Positions 5,332-5,886 of a stretch of 5,886 bases of DNA are shown piece by piece (the first letter of the stretch is position 1; each line of letters begins with the position of its first letter). Where the stretch lies: contig JAURNJ010000338.1 of NCBI GenBank assembly GCA_030830245.1, positions 1-5,886 of the forward strand, written 5' to 3'. The notes below the pieces were generated by a model. The model searched no databases. It saw only the letters and a list, made by a program, of their open reading frames with translations, and was not told where the DNA came from. The DNA comes from Novosphingobium sp. (GTDB lineage: Bacteria; Pseudomonadota; Alphaproteobacteria; Sphingomonadales; Sphingomonadaceae). The position numbers were made by a program, and so were the translations under genes.

Positions 5332-5886
5332 TGCGCCCCTTCTCCAGGAATGGACGGGGATTGACCGCCCGCCCGCCGACGCGCACCTCGAAATGCAGAT
5401 GCGGTCCAGTTGAACGACCCGTACTGCCGATTGCACCGATAACATCGCTGGCTTCGACCGGCTGACCTGTAACTACGGCGAAGCGCGACATATGCGCATA
5501 GCGCGTCATCAAGCCGTTGCCGTGGTCGACTTCGACGCAGTTGCCGTATCCCTGCTTGCGCCCGGCGAACGAGACAACGCCCTTGGCGGCGGCATAGATG
5601 GGAGCGCCAATCGGGCCCTTGAAGTCGAGACCGGAGTGGAAGGCTGCACCGCCGTTGAACGGATCGGAGCGATAGCCGAAATCGGAAGAGATGTAGTCCA
5701 TCCGCGCCGGGTGAACCTTCGGGATGCCGGCGAGGCCGCGTTCGAGTACCTCCATACGCGCGAGGTTCAACCCCATGCGTTCAAAACGCGGATCGAGCGA
5801 ACCGTCGCGACTGGTCGCCAGGCTGAGGAATGGACCACCCTTCGCCTCGTTGCCGTCGATCGAGGCCATGAGCGCATTGGGATTGA
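5300..5886 (-). CDS. M23/LytM family peptidoglycan endopeptidase, C-terminal part (cut by window edge)
   Basis: A zinc metallopeptidase of the LytM type, expected to cut peptide cross-bridges of peptidoglycan in the periplasm. Numbering from the internal Met at 5869, the catalytic domain spans about 60-175. All ligands are present: H78 and D82 in FHSGLD, H126 in YAHMS, and H159 in the closing GPHLHFE motif. The domain therefore looks active. The protein ends RPFLEKGRNVRQEATSGE at TAA 5302-5300. The frame stays open upstream of that Met (NPNAL before MASIDGN) to the window edge. The true start, and any membrane anchor and coiled-coil N-terminal region, lie outside. Its 3' end overlaps the bactofilin gene. 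Bactofilin-M23 pairs recur in bacteria, where the bactofilin positions the hydrolase; that partnership is inferred here from adjacency. Confidence 0.93.
   Translation of the reverse strand, partial: NPNALMASIDGNEAKGGPFLSLATSRDGSLDPRFERMGLNLARMEVLERGLAGIPKVHPARMDYISSDFGYRSDPFNGGAAFHSGLDFKGPIGAPIYAAAKGVVSFAGRKQGYGNCVEVDHGNGLMTRYAHMSRFAVVTGQPVEASDVIGAIGSTGRSTGPHLHFEVRVGGRAVNPRPFLEKGRNVRQEATSGE

Overview
The window looks like GC-rich alphaproteobacterial chromosome, most probably from a sphingomonad (Sphingomonadales). This rests on the gene content: a ClpA N-terminus of the alphaproteobacterial type, a DUF1192 protein, a DUF1013/TrcR cell-cycle regulator, and a bactofilin next to an M23 peptidase. 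The taxonomic call comes from remembered family resemblance, not from a search.

Layout, left to right. Positions 1-465 (minus) hold the first 155 codons of clpA, which runs off the left edge. A short DUF1192 gene (589-804, minus) follows, divergent from a zinc-free quinone oxidoreductase of the PIG3 type (895-1896, plus). That gene converges, 14 bp apart, on an unrecognised 192-residue lipoprotein (1911-2489, minus, GTG start). The 321 bp between the lipoprotein start and trcR is not empty. It holds the frameshifted 3' end of a glutathione S-transferase gene (about 2549-2714), an 18-bp perfect palindrome over a possible promoter, and two mutually exclusive hairpins. The second hairpin is a well-formed intrinsic terminator ending 3 bp before the trcR Shine-Dalgarno sequence. 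trcR (2811-3515, plus) follows.

Downstream of trcR is a broken long-chain acyl-CoA ligase gene (about 3603-4884, plus). It has no ordinary start codon where its N-terminus should begin. It also carries an internal deletion that removes the ATP-binding P-loop motif and shifts the frame. It converges, 9 bp apart, on a bactofilin gene (4894-5331, minus), whose start overlaps the end of an M23/LytM endopeptidase gene (5300 to beyond 5886, minus).

Functionally, the right end is a small cell-envelope module: a bactofilin scaffold with a peptidoglycan hydrolase. The middle carries a cell-cycle regulator whose leader looks like an attenuator, flanked by two decaying metabolic genes. The left end is housekeeping proteolysis and redox enzymes. 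I saw no complete mobile element, CRISPR array, tRNA or rRNA. The most interesting signal is the overlapping hairpin pair in the trcR leader.
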